NCBI GenBank assembly: GCA_030386875.1
Contig: CM059564.1
Coordinates: 70,017,436 to 70,081,435 of the forward strand
DNA: 64,000 nucleotides
From: Morinoia aosen
Taxonomy: Eukaryota > Arthropoda > Malacostraca > Amphipoda > Talitridae
Direction of reading: 5' to 3'
In this document: in pieces, positions 34,883 to 48,200 of the stretch
Numbering within the stretch: position 1 is the first letter of the stretch
Layout: each line of letters begins with the position of its first letter
Notes under the pieces: generated by a model
Databases searched by the model: none
Told to the model about the DNA's origin: nothing
The model's input: the letters and a program-made list of their open reading frames with translations, nothing else
Position numbers and translations under genes: made by a program

Positions 34883-35469
34883 AGACCCATGTCAGCATTG
34901 TACATTTTTTAGACAATCAGTACTGATATTTCCGGTGTGGAAATTTGTATGCTATTGTTATTCTAGTTAGTGTTTCTCTCGTCTTTCTGTCAATATTTGA
35001 TAATTTATTTCGTTTATTTATCTATTTTTTTCAATTCTAAAGCTAGTTAACAATACCTTTGAGTGCTACATATCTTTCATCTGATCGATTTTCCTTTTTG
35101 GAACTTTTCTTTGAATTAAACAAACAACATTTTTAACTGAAAATTGAACGATGCTTGTTGACTGCGGTCCCAACCTTATTTAAAGAAAAAGTAAAATTGC
35201 TCCTATCAGTGTTCTTAATTTTATAAATTACCTACATTATACCGTATTCTCATGTTATTCGCCACACTCACGTAATAATGACATCCTAACGACAGAATCA
35301 AAAAGGCTAGAAAAACATATTGTAACATACAAAAAGGAATAAAATTATCAGAACGATACCGAGAAAATTTCAATACCTAATATCCTGTTTCTGTCATTTA
35401 TAAGCGAACAATTTCCTTTTTATACCCAAATACAAATATCTTAAGTAAAAGTAACAAAATGTTTGGCAA

Positions 35470-35880
35470 TTTTTTCAGTTTATTCAGCAGACCAAGAAAA
35501 CAAAAGTTTTATTCGATTTTCCCGTCCTTCAACCATGGCTACGGCTTCTACAAGGACGCGGCGCCGGTAACTTCTGCTGTTTTCAACGATTCACGGCCTT
35601 ATTCTAGTTTTTCTCAAGAGCTGTGACGGTACTGTGGGGCTTTACGCAAGCTTTGGCCTCAATTTGTCACCAAAAATAGGAATCCGAAGAAGAGTCGTGC
35701 ACTGGACCTTTTGATGCGTTCTATTGTTTTACTCGCCTTGTTAGCGGGAGCCAAGTCCTGCTGGAACATGATCTTCTCATTGGAAGCCTTGCTCTCAACT
35801 CGTGGAGTGATTTGCAACTCGTGACATTTGCTATGTATGCATTTGAGAGCCAATATCACGATAAACATACCTAACGGTAA
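35470..35880 (-). pseudogene. Tc1/mariner-type transposase relic
   Basis: On the minus strand, MFQQDLAPANKASKTIERI at about 35717-35771 matches the second catalytic block of Tc1-like transposases (F-x-Q-D-x-A-P-x-H), with the His changed to Asn. Downstream pieces in other frames resemble the C-terminal tail. Stops and frameshifts are frequent and no inverted repeats were found. Confidence 0.5.
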
Positions 35881-38054
35881 ACTTTGGCAAAAACAAGTTC
35901 CACTCTGTGCATTGGAATGATAGAACCGTTAGACATAACCATTCGAAATGTGTCAGATCAATTTTATAGAGATGAAACAAACGCAAATGAATTTGGGGAG
36001 ATTGATCTTATTGGTTGATATAAGCTCAAATATGGGACAAATGAATATATTTGCAAAACTTTGATCATTATTCAACTGCGATTTTTTGGTGCAAATAAAC
36101 TATGATTCCGAAATTCGAAGGTCTTGCTCTTTATGAACTTTACAGATTTAAATAAAAGTAGATAATTTATAAGGGTGGTAAAAACTTTTACAATACTCTC
36201 TACTGGCTGAAAGTACAAAGAAGGCTTACGGATGACCAGTTGTGAGTGAGGAACTCGAATGTTAAAAGCGAAGAGTTAATTACTGGAGTGCCGTGTGTGC
36301 TTCCAATGTATGACTGTCGGCTGAAATCACACTCTCGAGAAGGCGCGTACCGACTCTCGAAGTACTTCTGAGAAATGGGGAGGACCTCGTTATCCTAAGT
36401 CCAGTTACGGTGTGTTATTGTTTAAATAAATAGTAAAGAAATAAATGTTCAAACATTGCTTTTGAAAACACTAAATTGCGGCCAAATACTGTATTTAAAT
36501 TCCTTTCGCAAATGCATTTGGAAGTAAATTTTTACATACCGGAAAAATTTAAACTCGTATTTATATTCTAGTGTATTTAAATACTGTCCGACACTGATGG
36601 GCAGGCTCACAGCGTTAAAGATCTTAAGATGTTCGTAGTTGTCGATTAGTAGTAAACCATCGTTCGTAGCTTCCTTTTATTAGGGAAATGAGTTCAAAGA
36701 GTTGATTACACATTGTATTTGAGATTATGAAGTTTTGGATTCCTTTTACTGCTTTACCCTGAATTTTTTTTGTAGCTATCTTGCCTTAAGATTGGGAACT
36801 ATAGCAATGCCTTTCGTACTCTAGATACTCGTATGTTCGCAAAGGTGTTCTACAGAGAATCACGTATCACGTTCTTTGACTTGTTACCAAAGTTCCTCAT
36901 TGTGAAACTGAGAATTTTTCCTGTTTTCTTAATGCGTTTTATTGCCTGCTTGTCTCGTTTGAGGTGTTTGGTGATATTGACACCAAATCATGGTAGCGCT
37001 CAACGTCTTCAATAGGAATAATTTCCATTCCTAATTTTCCATTCCATTTCTTTATTTATTTCCATAGAATGTTTACAATTTGCATGAATATCTCCAATTT
37101 TAGAAAATTGGGATGCAAGCGATGTTAGCATTAACAGACCAGCTTCTGTCCCGCCAATTCTTGCTAAAAACATTTGAAGAAATTCTTCATCGTGAGGTGC
37201 ACCATTTCTTAGAACATATATTATTTCTTTACGATAAACAGTATGGCTTTATAATGCTGTACAAATGATTATTAAAGATACACTGAAAGCTACCAGTAAC
37301 ATTACGATCAGGACTTAGAAAAATTAATTTAGTTAAAAAGGAGGCAGCAATGATGGTTACTGTTGGCAGTGTTCATCGACAAAACGGCATGAGCTAAATA
37401 AATTCAGAATTAAAATCTGTCCACTCAATAATCAACTACTAATCGAAATATCAGGGGATCACGAATCACAAATCGAAATCAATGCAAGTTCCCCTCACAT
37501 TAATTGCAGAGTTCAGCGAAAACAGAATTCATTTGAGAGGCAGGAAAGGGGACCTCGATAAGTCATTAACTTTGATCGCTTATAACATTGAAAAGTCGGT
37601 TGACTACCAAAATAAATTACCTGCTTATGTCACCGGCATGCGATTCAGTGAAGAATGAAACGAAACGAATTTAACTTCATGACTGTGTTTCATTATGATG
37701 TCTTTTGCATCAAAATTGGATGCCTAGGATTGATGAGATCCGAGTATGCAATACATGAGTGTGCCACATGAGTACGTATACTGAGACTCATGAAAAACCA
37801 TAGCATCTAACAGAGAACAATAAAGGCATGATGAACCAAATTCGCTGTGAAGCTCTAATTGCAACGTTTCCAGAAGAGATGTTCCGAATTTACCCGACTG
37901 ATGGGAAATTAAAAATTTTGAAATGTACGAAAGTATGAATCAGATTATGCTATTATTAAACTCAAGTTAGTGTGTTAATTTTTCGGTAAAACTTAGCTAT
38001 ATTGTATGCATGCCAACTAATAATGAAGGCATCTATGGATGCTTTAATTCCAAT

Positions 38055-38298
38055 CAAGCCTGATACATATCAACTTGTACATTGGATTTTTAAAAGCCTT
38101 ATATCTAACGCCAGGACGCCATGACGCTTTCCCCCAGTCAAGACCGGTACCCATTTCAGACACCTGGGTAGAGTGGGGTATTGTGCTTGGAATTTTTCTC
38201 CTATACCCAGCAGAGAAAATCGCCACCTCCAGCGCCGAGTTTCGAACCCGGGTCTGCCGCACGGCGGCAGAACCTCTAGCCACATGGCTATGGCGAGC
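38055..38298 (-). mobile_element. tRNA-derived SINE
   Basis: On the minus strand a tRNA-like head starts near 38298 and contains an A-box-like TAGCCATGTGGCTAGAGG (38273-38290) and a B box GGGTTCGAAACTC (38237-38249) at tRNA-like spacing. It is followed by about 180 bp of non-tRNA body to about 38055. The head cannot form a normal CCA-ready acceptor and anticodon arm by eye, so it is a SINE rather than a tRNA gene. The body end is uncertain. Confidence 0.65.
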
Positions 38299-41139
38299 AA
38301 TGCCCTCATTCGATTACCTCAAAGTTATTTTAAAATTTCCAGGATGAGTTGTTCTCTGGGGTCAAAAAAAGACTTTGATGTAATGAGAACACTAGGTATT
38401 AATAGATTGTAACCGACCTTAGAATAGTATAATTCATGACTTATTAGGAAGAGACTAAATCACACTAAATCACATAATAGTAATAAAAACGTTATAGTAG
38501 ACATATATGGAATACTGCGCAAATTAATGACAGCCAAAATAAATGAAAAAATTTTCTGTTTCCATAATTTTGTGACAAATTTTGTCCATTTTTATTGACT
38601 TATCTTCATTTGTATTGTAAATACATCACTTTGGCGTTTCAATGAAGTTTCTCCCCAATATTAATTTTCTTCTATCTCTAAAAAAGTTTTCTTAGGTGAC
38701 TGCGATACTTGAACTTCAGTAAAATTGTTTAATGTACCATTTAGAAAAGTAGTACCTACAAGTTTTTCAATTGAGCAATTGTAAGAAAATTTCGTTTACT
38801 TTAAAAGCTTCAGCCAATAAAAACCTATAATTTTATTATATATGTTTTCTCATACATACTTGGGGTTTTACCAATGTCCGGTGTGTCTCTATCGGTATTT
38901 AATGGTGTAGTGTGTGAGACCGTACCAATCCGTTTTATTTAAGGTTTTGTAAAAAATTTGCACTCTCAGAATTTGGAACATTGGGAGTTTTTTTCGGAAT
39001 TGGTTTGTGTATTTCGTAGATGAGAGCCGGCACCCATGTGGTCATAGGCCGCAAGGTGCCTGGCGATCCACGAAATGAAAACGGTTTTTTAAAATTAAAA
39101 ACCCTTCATTTTAAAATCAAAATCTAAGTGTAGAAATAGTTTGCCAGCACGCTCATGAACAATAAATCTCGTCTTCCCATCTTCAACGTTAGCTATAATA
39201 ATTAGAAAGCAGCAATCTGGTAGAATTACCGCATGTTCCGCTTCGGGATTGAACAAGGGGGTTTCTTTCCCAAAGTTGTGATTAAACTTAGCGCCATGTA
39301 AAAAACCATCGGTATGATAACGTTTTTAAATAAAGCCGGCTGTAAAATATGTATTAGAGAGGAAATGTTTATTGCTTATCAAGACTTCTGCTATGATAGA
39401 CCGAAACTAATCAAAAGAGAGGGTAGACTTCAGCAGAACTCTGTTCTAGGGATGGGAGTTTTGATTCATTCGAAACAAGAATCAAAGGGGACTCGAGATC
39501 AGGTGGAGTTGATGTAAAAAAACAGAAAATCTTGAATCACCTATAGTGTCAATTTGCGTTTTACCGGAGTTTGGTTTGATATCAGAACGTCATTTCATTT
39601 GCCAGAAAATAATGGCTTTATCGCCGATCGAACTTATTGTCTACCGTTTTTTCATAAGTTAAGAAACACAAAAACGGCAAAATGCGTACCATTCGTGGGA
39701 AGCAGAATGAAATGAATTATGCCAAATTGGTTTTAATATTATGTGCAACTCTTCTGTGATGCAGTTATTAGTTCCGTTATTTCTCAACGCCAATTATGTC
39801 TCGCTGTATTCTAAGGAACAGGACTCAGTTGAGTTGACGTGGTATTTTGAGAGCACCTTGGTCGGAAAAATCAATTTACGGTAGAAGAGAGTCAGTGTTG
39901 TTGAAGAAATGACATGAATTAGGGTGAAGGATAAGGTGTCTTCCTAACAAATTCAAATGACTTCAAGCCTAACTCCAAGTGTTTGGGAAGTTAATGAACA
40001 CAAACTGAATAAGCATCACGCTGACTGTTGAACAGAGAATCTTAGGCCAATCATGCTACTTGCACAGGACTTGGGGACGAATTTACAAGTTATTCATTTG
40101 AGTTGTACGGAGATGGCTTTTCGTATTGGATTCGACACCATCAAATGACGGTTACAATTGACGTCTCAAAATTTACGCTTTTTTTAACGTTAGTGAGAAT
40201 GACAGTTGCTGCTGCAGTTGAGCCGAAACGCATTTCAAACTCTCGGGTTGGGCTGGGAATGTTGAAATTCATTTATCTTTCCGGAAAGTAAAGAAACACC
40301 GATGTCAGTCGGCGGAGCCCTAGCTGACCCCTCGACCGTCAACACGCAAGGTGATGTGCGCTCGAACGCGCGCTCCCCGGTGGACATGCAAGTTATCAGA
40401 ACGTTAAGGGGATCCGTTGATTTAGAAATTTTGAGTATTTTTGAGAGGTTTTCTTTATTATTTCAACTGATTTGCAGAATTATCCACGTATGGATACAAA
40501 GATGAGCCAACGGGAAGGGTCACAAGAAGGAATCTCTAACTCACTTTGAAGAACACCGGTAATTTTTTCAGCCCATGATATTACGCACACACAGTATGTA
40601 CATATGTACGTTATTTCACTCAGCTTGTGAAGGAAGTAAGAGTAGGTCTTAAATGAAGAAGTCTCAGTTATGGTAAACAAATTGAATAAAGTTCCACCGG
40701 TAGATTTTTTCTGCAACTGGATTATCTAACGTAATTAATTGAGTATAAACTAAATTAGGAATTTAATTTAAGCGATACTTTTTTATCGAATAAATAAATA
40801 GGTTCCTATTATTCGGCGTTGCATCTCTGCATAATGTACTGGTATCCTAAATTTTTCAACTTGAAGCGGCAATTAAAATGAAAGTTACAAATGAAAACTT
40901 CCTGTCATTACTACCTGTTTCACGACCTTAGTATTCTGGCGAATGATCAAGGTTCATATGAAGTAACTACAAAAAAGTTTTTGCTGAAACAATTTTTAAA
41001 TAAACTCGTACAGTGTTGTAATGTGAAACAGCTAAAATATGTAGCTACAGCTTTTTCACCCAAATGCGCATAACTTTGCAAGTCGACAGCACCAAGCCTC
41101 CTAACTCGCCAGGCTCCGGATTCCAGTTGCAATGAGCTG

Positions 41140-41206
41140 AAGAGAATTGTAGAGAGTTGTAGAACTTGGAGTTGTAGAACTTTATAGATAGAGAGTTGTA
41201 GAACTT
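41140..41206 (+). repeat. Short tandem repeat (AGTTGTAGAACTT)
   Basis: Three to four imperfect copies of about 13-30 bp built on GAGTTGTAGAACTT. Confidence 0.75.
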
Positions 41207-42396
41207 TACGCAAAAAGGGTCAGCACCCTAGAGACACGTTCTAAGGGAAATGATTTGAAATTTTCTGGTCAGTTCCAGGCTACCACTGTTGTAAGTTTGA
41301 GTTGTTTCAACGTTCAAGTTATGTATATTATGATTGTTCTTTATTCTAAAATATCTATTTCCGGTACGTCATTTTAACCTTCACAATGTTGGAACAGAAA
41401 TTTCAATTAAATCATGGCGTTAATTTGCCTATCATATATAGTTAGTCAATAAATAATTGTCCTTTTTTCTCTTTCTCCAGATTAGAGTTGCATGTTTTTT
41501 CACTAAAATATTATAGAGAGCATATTACAAAAGGTTCATTTGAAAGGACACTGCAAATTCTGTCATTTAGGGTTTGGAAATTTGGCTGATACATTGACGA
41601 TTATTAAATGAAATATATAAAAATAATACTAGTTGAACCCTCACGGCTTCCAAAGCTTTATAATGTAGAAAAACTTCATTCAAAGAGCTTCAACCAGCCC
41701 ATAACCATGTACCTCAGCAGACGATGCTGAGCAATTCTTATCCCTTAACAGTTGATGGGTTCATGCCACGTTCCTGGCTGCGCCACATGACATGTTCACA
41801 TCCGAGCCGTGTCCCCAGCCGCTTTTATGCCCTGTTTCTAGTTATTTATCTATCCTAAAGTCTTATTCTCAAGTAAACCATGTGTCTTATCTACTTCTCC
41901 AACTCCCAAACCTCTCACGTGAGAAAGCTAGACTTGTGAATACTTCTGATATCTGCATGCTTCAACTTAAGCTAGCTCTCTTCATTTTCAATTGACAATT
42001 ATTGTCTGCCTTCATTTACTCCTCTTAAATCATAACTTGGAGATTTAGGCCGTTAGAAATCTCTTAATGCGTCAACCGACGAAATCTACCCGGTAGAATC
42101 CTATGTCGGAAATGTTTTATCTTGTGTCTCTGTTCGTTTTTCTGTCACAATGTCTGACGTTCACCATATATTTGTTATTGAGCCAAGGAATTTGGTTCCA
42201 TATCTCACCAATATTACTTACGAAGTGCAGGTATGTTGTATACAATAAAGGAAAATGCATAGCTCGTCACTTAATTAAACTTACTCCTATAGCCCTTTCT
42301 AACTCTTTACAGTTTAACGCTGCTTAAACATACTCTGCTTATTTTATATTAAATATCCTGATTTGGCTCCTTACAAAAAATAATCAGCTCGGAGAT

Positions 42397-42480
42397 ACGT
42401 GTAAAACAATATCTAACATTGGCAAAACAATGCAATCAAATAAGTTACGGAGACATAACCTCTACGACCGTAAAAAAGAC
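42397..42480 (+). repeat. Direct repeat left of the BEL array (partner 57710-57791)
   Basis: About 80 bp beginning ACGTGTAAAACAATATCTAA recur downstream of the array with one substitution and a short indel. Both copies are outside the LTRs, so the repeat predates or accompanies the insertion. Confidence 0.9.
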
Positions 42481-42505
42481 TCACATATCAAGCACGAACA
42501 TGAAT

Positions 42506-42510
42506 GTATG
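42506..42510 (+). repeat. Left 5-bp target duplication (GTATG)
   Basis: GTATG immediately before the first LTR; the same word follows the third LTR at 57517-57521. Five base pairs is the usual length for BEL/Pao integrations. Confidence 0.8.
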
Positions 42511-42534
42511 TGTCACGTCTTGCAAGACGTGACA
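42511..42534. repeat. 24-bp perfect palindrome at the LTR 5' end
   Basis: TGTCACGTCTTG is followed directly by its reverse complement CAAGACGTGACA. It contains two CACGTC/GACGTG words and recurs at 48702-48725 and 54893-54916. Confidence 0.95.
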
Positions 42535-45030
42535 AAATTTAAAGAATTTTGATAGTTTGATTCCGGCAACATTCCGCGGATCCGCACTTCGTCCGCAAGA
42601 ATGACGCCAACGTTTTGTTTGTTCGAAGTGCGTGGAAGGAGCAGGTTCCCGGATAATCTTAAGAATACGTCCTTTTAAACGTGAATTCGTGACGGGAGAC
42701 TATTTTTTGAACGTGTTACCTTAGTGGCTACGTTTGTCAATCGCCTTAACGTATTTGTGTTTAGATAGCGGTGAACAGCCGGCTTCTGGAGCATTCGAGG
42801 ATGTTTCCGGTGGCCGGTGAGCCACCCACATTAAGCTAGACTAGCCTCGTGATGTCGTTAGGCCTGGTGTTTTCTTTCGGTGCAGCCAGTAAGCTGCTGT
42901 GTAATGCTGGAAATTAGTCAGATTATAAGCTGAGCACTGCGATTTTACCTGATGAATTTTTCTATTTCATTTCACTGCTCCAAGTGATTCTGTATTAAAG
43001 TTCAAATGTTTCTTCCTTCTTTTGCTCAGCAACATTGCATAATAGTCAAGCCATGTCAACTATGTCGTCATAGAAAGTAAATACAGCGTTGCAAACAGTG
43101 TCATAGGCAGTAAATGTAATATGGAGAGACTGACATTTCAATGCTCTAGAATTGACACATGATTGTTTGAAGTTTATTGCATTTCATAGATTGACGCAAT
43201 TTATATTTATTTGAGAATACAATTCAACCACTGCTTCACTATTTAAAGATTTGTGTATTAAAAAATACAAACTATGTTGTGGTTCTTCCATGAACTAGAC
43301 ACCAGTTGTTGATAGTAAAAAGCACACAGCGACACAGCGTGCTAAACTTGTATCGACTTTGGAAACACGAGTTTTTTCTGTCTTTAGTCGTTTCGTGTGA
43401 TTTACTGCATTTTTACATTTGTACCTTTTTGAACCTTGAATCCGTGTTTGTCTAATTGTACATTTACATTCATTTCTTATCTTCAGCGACATATGTCAGA
43501 TTTTTGTAATAAGCTGATGATGGGTAGTTGCCCGAAACGGTCTCAGTATGATGAAATTTCATCAGTGATTCTGCTCTCCTATTCTTATGAAAGTAAAAAA
43601 TACTTTGTCAGCTGCCTGGCTCCTCACCCATGAGCTGTACTGGGCAAACTGCGCCAGTCAGCAGGTGGAAGCCTAAAAAGAGAAAAAAAATTCTTAGGAG
43701 TAGACTGAGAATAAGCGCAGAAATTTGAGACCACCAGCTCATATGATTTGTGTTTTCAAGGCGACGCTGACAAACGTGTACTTGCCTCTCTCATTTCTTT
43801 TATGATAGAATTTATTGATAATGGTTGATTGATAACCTGAGTGACTTGCCCCTACTTTAGAGACCTAATTTTTGCTGTCTCTTTTCCACAGATAGGGTAA
43901 AGAAAGCCAGAATAGGCACTTATTTTGCAGACTAAAATATGCTGTCACAAGTCTAAATTTGAGGGACCTTTCCTCATCGTCTGTAAGTATCTAGAGTACC
44001 CTCTTTCAACTTGTGATGTTACCTAACCCGTTTTCTTTGCTACATTGTGAAGCATTCATGTGAAAACTATAGATTTGTTGTGCGACTGTCCACCTTTTGT
44101 TCAAATAAAGTGCTTATTAACTAGTGACCGCTGTGTCAAGATTGTTGGATGCGGATGTACATTCGTGGATATATCTTTTTGTGCTTCCTTAAAAAAAGAC
44201 ATTTTTAAACATCTGCCGAAGCAAGCAATTCTAACATTATTTCCTGGCGTAAAGTATTGCGAAGTTTTATGTCATGTACATGCAAACTGTCAAAAGTGTT
44301 TTCACCTCACAATGAAAATGCATCGTCCATTAAATTGTGTTATCTCTTATAATTATTATCATTACATGTATTATCAAATGTAGATTAAGCAAGATTAGGA
44401 GTACATTGCCCTCAATCACTCCTTTCGACTAGTGACACGAGTTCTACAATATTCGCGTCCGTGTATCATAAATGTGTTCTTTCTAATGCGTTTCCTAGCA
44501 GTGTGTCCTTGGCAGGGTGTTCTCGACAATGTGATCCTCGACTAGAGACTTGTTTTCTTCCCTGTCAATGCAGCAGAAACCTTTCCTTGTTTCAGGAACT
44601 TCTTTCCTAGCTCACTACTCCTGTGTGTCTTGTGCATAGATTCCGCGTTCCCTCAACCTCATACCAAACGGTGCCTTCTTTTTTCCTCCCTTGGAACATC
44701 TTTGTCGTGGTTGAGGGAAGCTAAAACTTTCCCATAGAATGATAATAATGGAGTCATGAAATGTTATTATGCTATGTTGTTCCCATGAGTGTGCCTCGTG
44801 ACCACTCTTATTGCCCTTTGGTCACTAGAATATCATACCTAGTTCTAACATTATTTAGCTGTTATCTGTGTTTTGCTCAAGATGTAGGATGCTCCTTTCT
44901 CGCCATGCAGCACCGTATAAATTAATTGTTCATTCGACTATAACCTTAAATCGGGGTTTTTGTCACGTAATTCCTAGCCCGAGTCTGAATCATATTTGTC
45001 TGTGCAGATATACGGCTCAACGGGATAAGA

Positions 45031-45036
45031 AATAAA
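45031..45036 (+). terminator. LTR polyadenylation signal AATAAA
   Basis: Near the 3' end of LTR copy 1, in the position expected at the R/U5 boundary. Same site at 51222 and 57413 in the other LTRs. Confidence 0.6.
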
Positions 45037-45239
45037 AAACCTGAAGAGACCTCGTTTCCCTTTGGGCGTCCTATTGAGTTCCGTTCAATGGCGTGCCGAA
45101 GCGAAGATCAATTCCGCTAGCGCACGACATTACAGTATATAGACGTCAGCGGAAGGTGCCCTCCCACGAAGAAGCCCTCCAAAGAGGAGGCCCACAGCCG
45201 ATTCTCAGCCGCCCGCGGCGAATATCCGAGACCACAGAA

Positions 45240-48200
45240 ATGACCTCTCTCGGAAGAAAGAGCAAGCCTAGACTTCCACAGCTGGAAGAACAATTCCATA
45301 CGGAGCTAGCAGCCTTGAACAATCTCCTGAATGGTGCAGTACCACGAGATCTCAAGACGCCCAGCGAGGTGGATCAAGTCCACGCCGGAATCCGGGCGAA
45401 GGCTAAGACCGTCAAGCGAATTGGAGACCAGCTGGTCCTAGCCCTAGAGGGCTCGGGAGCCACAGCAGAAGCGACAGCAGTTCGAGACTCACTGACAATC
45501 GCCAGAGCCCGCAGGAAGAAGCTGATGGGTTCAATGGGTCGCAGAAGTGAGGAGCTCCTGGGGAGCTCGTCACGGAGTGCGACAAAGGAACCCTCCCAGC
45601 GCAAGAGCTTGAGGTCAAAGAGGACCTCGTCCAAGAACCAGCAGCAAGGCGCTGCCCATCAGAACAAGCCCCCAAAATCATCATTGGCTGAGAACAGGAA
45701 CAGACACCGTTCCAACCGTCGGGGCAGAGACCAGGCCAGCCCCAGCCATCGTCGTCAGAGTCACCAAGGTTCGAGCTATTACAGCCAGAGTCAAGACAGT
45801 GAGAGCGATCATAGCCAGGGCCTTCCCAGCGCCAGCTCTCGTCACAAAGACGGCGAATCCGAGCGCCGCGAGCCCCCTAGCCAAGGCAATAAGCAGATGC
45901 TTGTTGACATCACTGAAGAGCCATCGGTACTGTTGGCGCAAATCGCCATCGAGAGGTCGAAATTGAGGAACAGGAACCAAACGAAGAATGATCGGCACTT
46001 CGGTGAGCAGAATACTGAGCGCAAAGAGGACCGCACAGGAGCATGGGTCGACCTAGCCTTCCAGCATCACGTCATCGAACCCGCAGGGGGCACAACGGCG
46101 GTTGCGAATGCTTCGCCTCGTGACACCGATCTCGCACCTCCGATGAATCCCTCCGCACCAGCATTCCAGCCCCGGGCTTCCACCGGCTCACCCGCCGTGG
46201 TCTTTGAAACGAAGCCACCAGTGATCGACGGAGCTATGAGGCTCTCAATGATCGAAGATCTGAAAAAGGCGCCAAGCCAGCCCTACGCGGGAGAGGCTCA
46301 CCTGTTCCACAGATGGTTCGATGCCATCAAGAGAAGGATGGAGAGGCTCGCCGTGGAGCCCATCGACGCCATCGAGATCCTCACGAACCACACCTGCGGC
46401 GAACCAAGAAGCCTCATCGACGACACCCTGGCAGCTACCTACCTGGACACAGCGGCCCTGCTCACCCTCATCGTCGAACAATTGAAGAATCGCTTCGCCT
46501 CTGACGACAGGGTAGCCGATAGCCTGCTCGAACGCCTCGCGCAGGCGTCAGACATACGGGGAACAAAGGGCGACCGCACGGTCGGTCTCAAGCTGCGGAA
46601 GTTCAGCGACGCCTGCATAGCGATTCATCACACAATGCGGCACAACAAAGGGCTCGCCTTCCTGAACACCGACGTAGGGCTGTCTCCCATCGTTGAGAGG
46701 CTACCCTTCTTCGTTCTGGACGCCTGGAGAAGCGAACGAACTAAGCACAGAAGATTATTTGGATCGCTACCTGATTTCGCCGGGTTCTGCGAGTTCATCA
46801 AAACGCTGTCAGACACCCAGTGTGATAGTTTTGGGGCATCGAACCTCAATTGGGTGAGTAATCGACTCGACACGGCCGCCCCGGCTCGCCCCAATCCAAG
46901 AACCTCGCGAGTTCTCTACACGTCCTCGGAGAATCAAACCGGCAGCTGCGTTCTCCACCAGAGTGCACAGCACGCGACAAACTCGTGCCAAACGGTAAGA
47001 AAGATGGAATCTCGGAAGAAGAAGGACTTCATACGCGAGCATAATTTATGTTACCGTTGTCTAGGCCCTCACTGGGCAAAGCACTGCAATGAAGTTGTGA
47101 AGTGCGATGACTGCGGAGCCAGCAGTCACAGCACAGCCGCCCACATCAACTGGCGAGCAGCTGGAAATTCGAGTGAAACCACTCGTCAGGAGAGACCCAG
47201 TCGAGAACCGAGCGACGACAGAGCTCAGAGCGAACTCGGGGAGAGATTGAGAGCTGTGGCCCTGGCCTCTCGCGTACCCACAGCCGAGGAGGGTGCATGC
47301 AGCAAAATTGTTCTGGCAGACGTTATCGACGAGAGCACGGGTCGGTCGTGCCGCGCATACGTAATCTTAGATGAGCAAAGCACCACGTCCTTCTGCTCTC
47401 CCAAGCTGTTGAACGCCCTCCGCGTGACAACCCCCAAGTCCCACTACGAGCTGGAAACACTGACCGATCAATCCGCCGCTCGATACGGCAGACGCGTGTC
47501 AGGGCTGAAAATAAAGGGAGTGTCCGAAGACCAAATCTTCGAGCTCCCACCGATGTTGGAATGCAACTCCATCCCCGATAGAAAGAGAGCGGTCGCGACC
47601 TACGAACGCGTCGCAAGAACCCCGGAGATATCGCACCTCGCTCGGCATTTCTTGCCCTTGGACAAAAACGCAGAAGTTGCGGTGCTCCTAGGGACGGACT
47701 GTGGAGACCTACTCTACAGCCACTCCGACAAACAACGTCGTAAGGCTCCGTTCGTCCACCACACCGCCTTGGGCTGGGCAGTGGTCGGCAAGGTGAACGA
47801 CGACGTCTGCCCCGAAGGAGAGCATTCTTACACGGTCGCAAGAATCGTAGCCGAAGTCGCCCTCAAAACCTGTGGCCCGGAGGCGTGCCTTGAACTGTTT
47901 TCAGGAAAAGACGCTACTACCCAGCAGCACAGCGACGAGACCTCTCAACCGCGGCCCCCCGACGACCGCGGAGACCCTGAAAAGACGAAAAACACGAGGA
48001 TGGAGGACGAGAATCAAGCGGGAGCCCCGCCAGCGACGAGATTTATCAACCAGTCAGCAACAAACGATGAAATGGACGCACAGTGCGATCCAGACAGCGC
48101 ACCACCGAAGTCCAAGAAGAAACGGAAACGGGAGCTTCCGCACCTTGGCGATCCGAAGAGAAAGCACGACGCGCACCACGCTGAGCGCACCTCCGTTGAT

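Larger units (their letters stand above)
33602..42396. other. Gene-poor stretch
   Basis: I see no convincing gene. Features inside it (poly-C run, transposase relic, SINE, short tandem repeats) are listed separately. GC-richer patches at 33775-33890 and 40300-40400 have open frames without recognisable domains. Confidence 0.45.
42511..45134 (+). repeat. LTR copy 1
   Basis: Starts TGTCACG and ends ATTACA (TGT...ACA). A 24-bp perfect palindrome opens it. AATAAA at 45031-45036 gives a plausible R region end about 80-100 bp before the LTR end. The small frames inside (43436-43633, 44060-44383) recur unchanged in all three LTRs but show no domain. Confidence 0.9.

Noticed and set aside
38231-38298. 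Functional tRNA gene on the minus strand
   Set aside because: A and B boxes are present, but the cloverleaf does not close well by eye and a long non-tRNA body follows; SINE is the better reading.
43436-44383. Small frames in the LTR (65 and 107 residues) as genes
   Set aside because: They recur only because the LTR is repeated; no domain is visible and similar sequence at 9-10 kb does not keep the frames.
47323-47841. 172-residue antisense frame in the BEL internal region (also 53514-54032)
   Set aside because: Shadow of the GC-rich polyprotein gene on the other strand, without any motif of its own.
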